From Penaeus vannamei (Eukaryota > Arthropoda > Malacostraca > Decapoda > Penaeidae), in NCBI RefSeq assembly GCF_042767895.1, contig NC_091574.1, positions 15,419,908 through 15,432,407 of the forward strand: a DNA stretch of 12,500 bases, read 5' to 3'. The translations under genes and the position numbers were made by a program. The notes beneath the pieces are model-generated. The model was given only the letters and a program-made list of their open reading frames with translations. It searched no databases and was not told the DNA's origin. This document shows, piece by piece, positions 10,165 to 12,500 of this stretch (positions are counted from its first letter, which is position 1; each line of letters begins with the position of its first letter).

Positions 10165-10505
10165 GATTGAAGGGTTATAAAGGTGTCACGTTTATGCGAA
10201 ACGTTTTAATTTGTGTTCTTAGCCTGTTCAAGAAATCAACATCTATTTCTAATGCGATGATCGGTTAAATTCGTCATAAACAGTAAATGCTAGATAAAAG
10301 TAAATGTTTCATATAAAACAGATAAACGAATAAATTTAGGGTTGGAGATTTATACTGTCATTATATATTGCTTTCAGATCCTAGAAATCTCTAATGATTA
10401 TTTTATAATAGAGCAGAATATTTGTGCATAGCATTACATATAAAATAGTGACTCAGTGATGAATTTTGAACATCTATATACCTATTTATATATATATCCT
10501 ATATC
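10165..10505 (-). repeat. Module D', inner end of left palindrome arm
   Basis: It is the reverse complement of 11090-11400. Clear blocks are GGGTTATAAAGGTGTCACGTTTATG (first 20 bases from 10172), TAGCCTGTTCAAGAAATCAAC, GGAGATTTATACTGTCATTA, ATAGAGCAGAATATTTGTGC and CATAGCATTACATATAAA. It is about 70 bp longer than its partner because of an A/T-rich insertion around 10255-10320. Confidence 0.85.
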
Positions 10506-11089
10506 TTAGACTCGAAAATAACCTTTCACGGGAATTTTACAAGATTCTGTCTATCGTACACACAACCAAGGGTGACACTTACAGTTCGCAAACGAGAACA
10601 GAATCTCCGAAATCGCTCCCTCAATTTCACTGGACGATGAGAAGGAAACGGAAGTGAGGCATTGGTTTCTATGTAGCTTTCCCGAAGTGGTATACACACG
10701 CAAACCCAGTCATTCCGGTGAAGTATAAGGGATTAGGTAGGATCCATCGGGGAATTAGGGACGTATGGACCAGCCGAAAGGCAGATTCGGATTCTTCGCT
10801 TTGCAATTCTCTTCACACTTTTTTCTTCGATTCTTGTAGAAGTGTGTTTATTCTACAGATCTTCCGGATGTCAAAATCTTACAGGGAAACGATGTCAGAG
10901 ATTTGGGAGTTGTTCAGGAGATCGTATATACTCACTTCCAGGCGTATGAGTTCCGTCAGTTTTCGGGAACATTTACAGACGGAAGACAAACCTTCTTTGA
11001 ACGCGTTGTTGTAGTTGCCGTTTTTTCTGTTATTTGCAATCATTTTTATCGTAACTATTGTTTTTATTGTTTAATGCTTCTTATGAGTC
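10506..11089 (+). repeat. Palindrome loop: module C, copy 4
   Basis: The loop of the large palindrome is a full copy of module C, flanked by D' on the left and D on the right. It aligns with copy 1 from about 10521 to 10960, with two near-identical blocks: 78 bases with one mismatch (10596-10673) and 36 bases with one mismatch (10764-10799). A 98-codon frame starting at a GTG (10718-11014) has no recognisable domain and is interrupted in copy 1, so it is not called as a gene. Confidence 0.82.
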
Positions 11090-11447
11090 AGATATAGGAT
11101 ATATATAGATACGTAGATAGATATTCAATATGAGTCACTGAGCCACTTATTTATATTCAATGCTATACATAAATATTCTGCTCTATTAAAAGAGACCATA
11201 AATATCCTTAGAATCTGGAAATTATATATAATAGCAATATAAATCTCCAGGCCTGTTTCTTTTTATAAAATCTTTGCCGATATATAAATTTAATTGATTG
11301 CATGTTATCTTGTTGAACAGGCTCAGAACATGGAAAATTTATAAAGTTTAGCATAAACGTAGCACTCTTATAACCCATGAATAAACCACTAAACAGAAAT
11401 GTTAGTTTTCATCACATTCATAAAGAAAATATGAGTCGCTAAATTCT
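11090..11447 (+). repeat. Module D, inner end of right palindrome arm
   Basis: It pairs with 10165-10505 and is in the same orientation as 6095-6340. It shares GTAGATAGATATTCA, CACTGAGCCACTT and ATACATAAATATTCTGCTCT with that copy and holds the additional segment (about 11190-11335) absent there. Confidence 0.83.
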
Positions 11448-11623
11448 ATAAATCTGTGTTCCGGTTCTAAATCCTGCAGAGTGATACCACAAAATGTACG
11501 AGGATTTTAAAGATATAAATATACCTAATAATACTGTTCGTTTCCCACAGGCAGAAATAAACAAAGCTAAGTGTGGAAAAATAAGGAAACAGACATCTTC
11601 CAAGGTACACGTACAGAATAGAA

Positions 11624-11648
11624 GAAAAGAAAAGAAAAGAAAAGAAAA
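11624..11648. repeat. (GAAAA)5 microsatellite
   Basis: Five perfect GAAAA units. The mirrored position in the left arm (about 9895-9925) lacks them, so this is a local expansion. Confidence 0.92.
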
Positions 11649-11759
11649 TGCGATATAAGAACAATTACGACCTATATCTACAACCGTTTGTTACACCGAA
11701 AAGAATGACCAGTCTTTTACGCACCAGCTGTAAAATTTAAGCGCTTTTCTGTATTGTTT

Positions 11760-12100
11760 TCAGATATCTAACATTACATTCAATGACGGATTCTACCCAA
11801 TCCCTTATTCTACAGAGATGTATAGCATACCGTGGTAAAGCTAGAGCTACACAAGACCAATATTTCATTAATTTTTTCCTTTCTAACGACCTAGGAAGTT
11901 GAAGCAATGATTTCGGAGATTCTGGTCAACTGGTCGAACCGCAAATGTGTCATCCTTGGCAATGTTTACAGCTGAAGGCCGTTTAACATTTGTCCGACAG
12001 ACTTAATCCCTGGTAGAATATGGAGTATCATCTGTTCCTCAATATTAGTCCTTAATGATTCGAATACGTTGACGTTGTCCGAGACACAGTTTCGGCACAA
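11760..12100 (-). repeat. Module C, copy 5 (inverted)
   Basis: On the minus strand it reads like copy 3: GGGATTGGGTAGAATCCGTC (11785-11804 region), ACACATTTGCGGTTCGACCA (11932-11952 region) and TACTCCATATTCTACCAGGG (12010-12028 region) all have direct counterparts. There are scattered changes and no shared open frame. Confidence 0.75.
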
Positions 12101-12250
12101 TAACAGAATATAACGGAAGCAGACACAAAAAATCATCGATTGAGAGTAAGGTATAGACAGATAGATAAATACTCAGAGAAAACTGCCAAATCTACCGAAT
12201 TTAAAGCCATCTACATGATAGCTAGAAAATAATATTGACGTGAATCATTA

Positions 12251-12437
12251 CTAATTGCTGTGCTGTGTCTATCAGTCTTGCAAACCTGCGTTCAATCCCG
12301 CACGCGGCCAGTGATGGTAACCCCGGCCATCCCTTGCACACAGAGAGAGATTTGGAAGCAAATGAAAATAGATAGTATGTCACAGCAAAGAATATCCTTT
12401 GTAGCAAATCTTAATAAACTAAATCTAAAATCTAATT
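12251..12437 (+). mobile_element. 5'-truncated tRNA-derived SINE insertion
   Basis: The insert (12257-12431) carries GCGTTCAATCCCG at about 12288-12300, which fits the RNA polymerase III B box (GTTCRANNC type). It is followed by a G/C-rich part (CGCGGCCAGTGATGG, CCCCGGCCATCCC) unlike the surrounding A/T-rich DNA. No convincing A box is present at the usual 30-40 bases upstream, so the 5' end is truncated. It ends in a short AAATCT/AAATCTA tail. The word CTAATT flanks it on both sides (12251-12256, 12432-12437), consistent with a 6-bp target-site duplication. The left palindrome arm has no insertion at the mirror position. It is unlikely to be transcribed from an internal promoter. Confidence 0.72.
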
Positions 12438-12500
12438 ACCACAATCATAATATCATTAACCATGAGATGGATGGATTCTTACTATTTCTGGTCGTTAAAT

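Larger units (their letters stand above)
9065..10505 (+). repeat. Left arm of large imperfect palindrome
   Basis: Reading outward to inward, this arm is D', C copy 3, a segment I call X, and a second D'. Each part matches the reverse complement of 11090-12490 in the mirror order. Anchors are 9068-9200 against 12185-12490; CATATTCTACCAGGG (9390) against 12010-12024; TTGGTGCGTAAA (9789) against 11714-11725; GTGTCCGTTTCTTTACTTA (9930) against 11585-11600; GAACACAAATTCATAAGAAA (10032) against 11440-11462; and the D' segment 10165-10505 against 11090-11400. The left arm has about 90 extra bases near 9690-9780. Confidence 0.82.
11090..12490 (-). repeat. Right arm of large imperfect palindrome
   Basis: Mirror image of 9065-10505, in plus-strand order D, X', C copy 5 (inverted), D. 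The arm is interrupted by a SINE at 12257-12431 that is absent from the left arm. The homology is still visible at about 12485, close to the window edge, so the repeat probably continues outside. Confidence 0.82.

Noticed and set aside
10718..11014. 98-codon plus-strand frame with a GTG start
   Set aside because: No recognised domain. The matching frame in module C copy 1 is interrupted by a TGA at 5746-5748 and by later stops, so protein-level conservation is absent.
12288..12300. B-box-like motif as part of a functional tRNA gene
   Set aside because: No acceptor stem, anticodon arm or A box can be placed at tRNA spacing. A truncated SINE with flanking CTAATT fits better.

Overview
This window looks like non-coding, repeat-dominated DNA from a eukaryote, most likely an invertebrate. 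The evidence is about 1.4 kb of decayed (ATT)n, several long (AT)n and (CT)n microsatellites, a frameshifted remnant of a Penelope-like retroelement, and a 5'-truncated tRNA-type SINE. This density of simple repeats is typical of decapod crustaceans such as penaeid shrimps. That assignment is inference and cephalopods or other invertebrates are not excluded. I found no intact host gene, rRNA or tRNA gene, CRISPR array or bacterial-style operon.

Layout. Positions 1-2500 are mostly degenerate AAT/ATT repeat, with (AAT)n on the left, (ATT)n on the right and about 560 bp of ordinary sequence between them. Positions 2532-3030 hold two (AT)n arrays and a tetranucleotide tract. At 3054-3281 there is a relic of the C-terminal GIY-YIG endonuclease region of a Penelope-like element. 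A compound (CT)n(AT)n array follows at 3473-3589, and then mostly featureless sequence to about 4400.

From about 4400 to the window's end the DNA is almost entirely one mosaic of related, mostly non-coding modules in both orientations. I label them A (pyrimidine-rich), B, C, D and E. One unit reads A-B-C-D-E on the plus strand (4400-6745). A second reads C'-B'-A'-E'-D' (7114-9260), which is the same unit inverted and circularly permuted. To its right, sharing the D' segment, is a very large imperfect palindrome: 9065-10505 is the reverse complement of 11090-12490, and the 0.58 kb loop between the arms is another copy of module C. Module C occurs at least five times (plus, minus, plus, plus, minus). 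A 78-base stretch differs by one base between two copies while the surroundings are much more diverged.

Later changes lie inside the mosaic: a 32-bp minisatellite with seven near-identical copies in one arm only, a SINE insertion in one palindrome arm, and microsatellites that differ between homologous arms. The best candidate for something undescribed is this foldback-like repeat family. It encodes no protein that I can recognise, and its longest open frame is broken in a sister copy. All alignments were made by eye, so arm boundaries are approximate (about +/-20 bp) and identities are qualitative.
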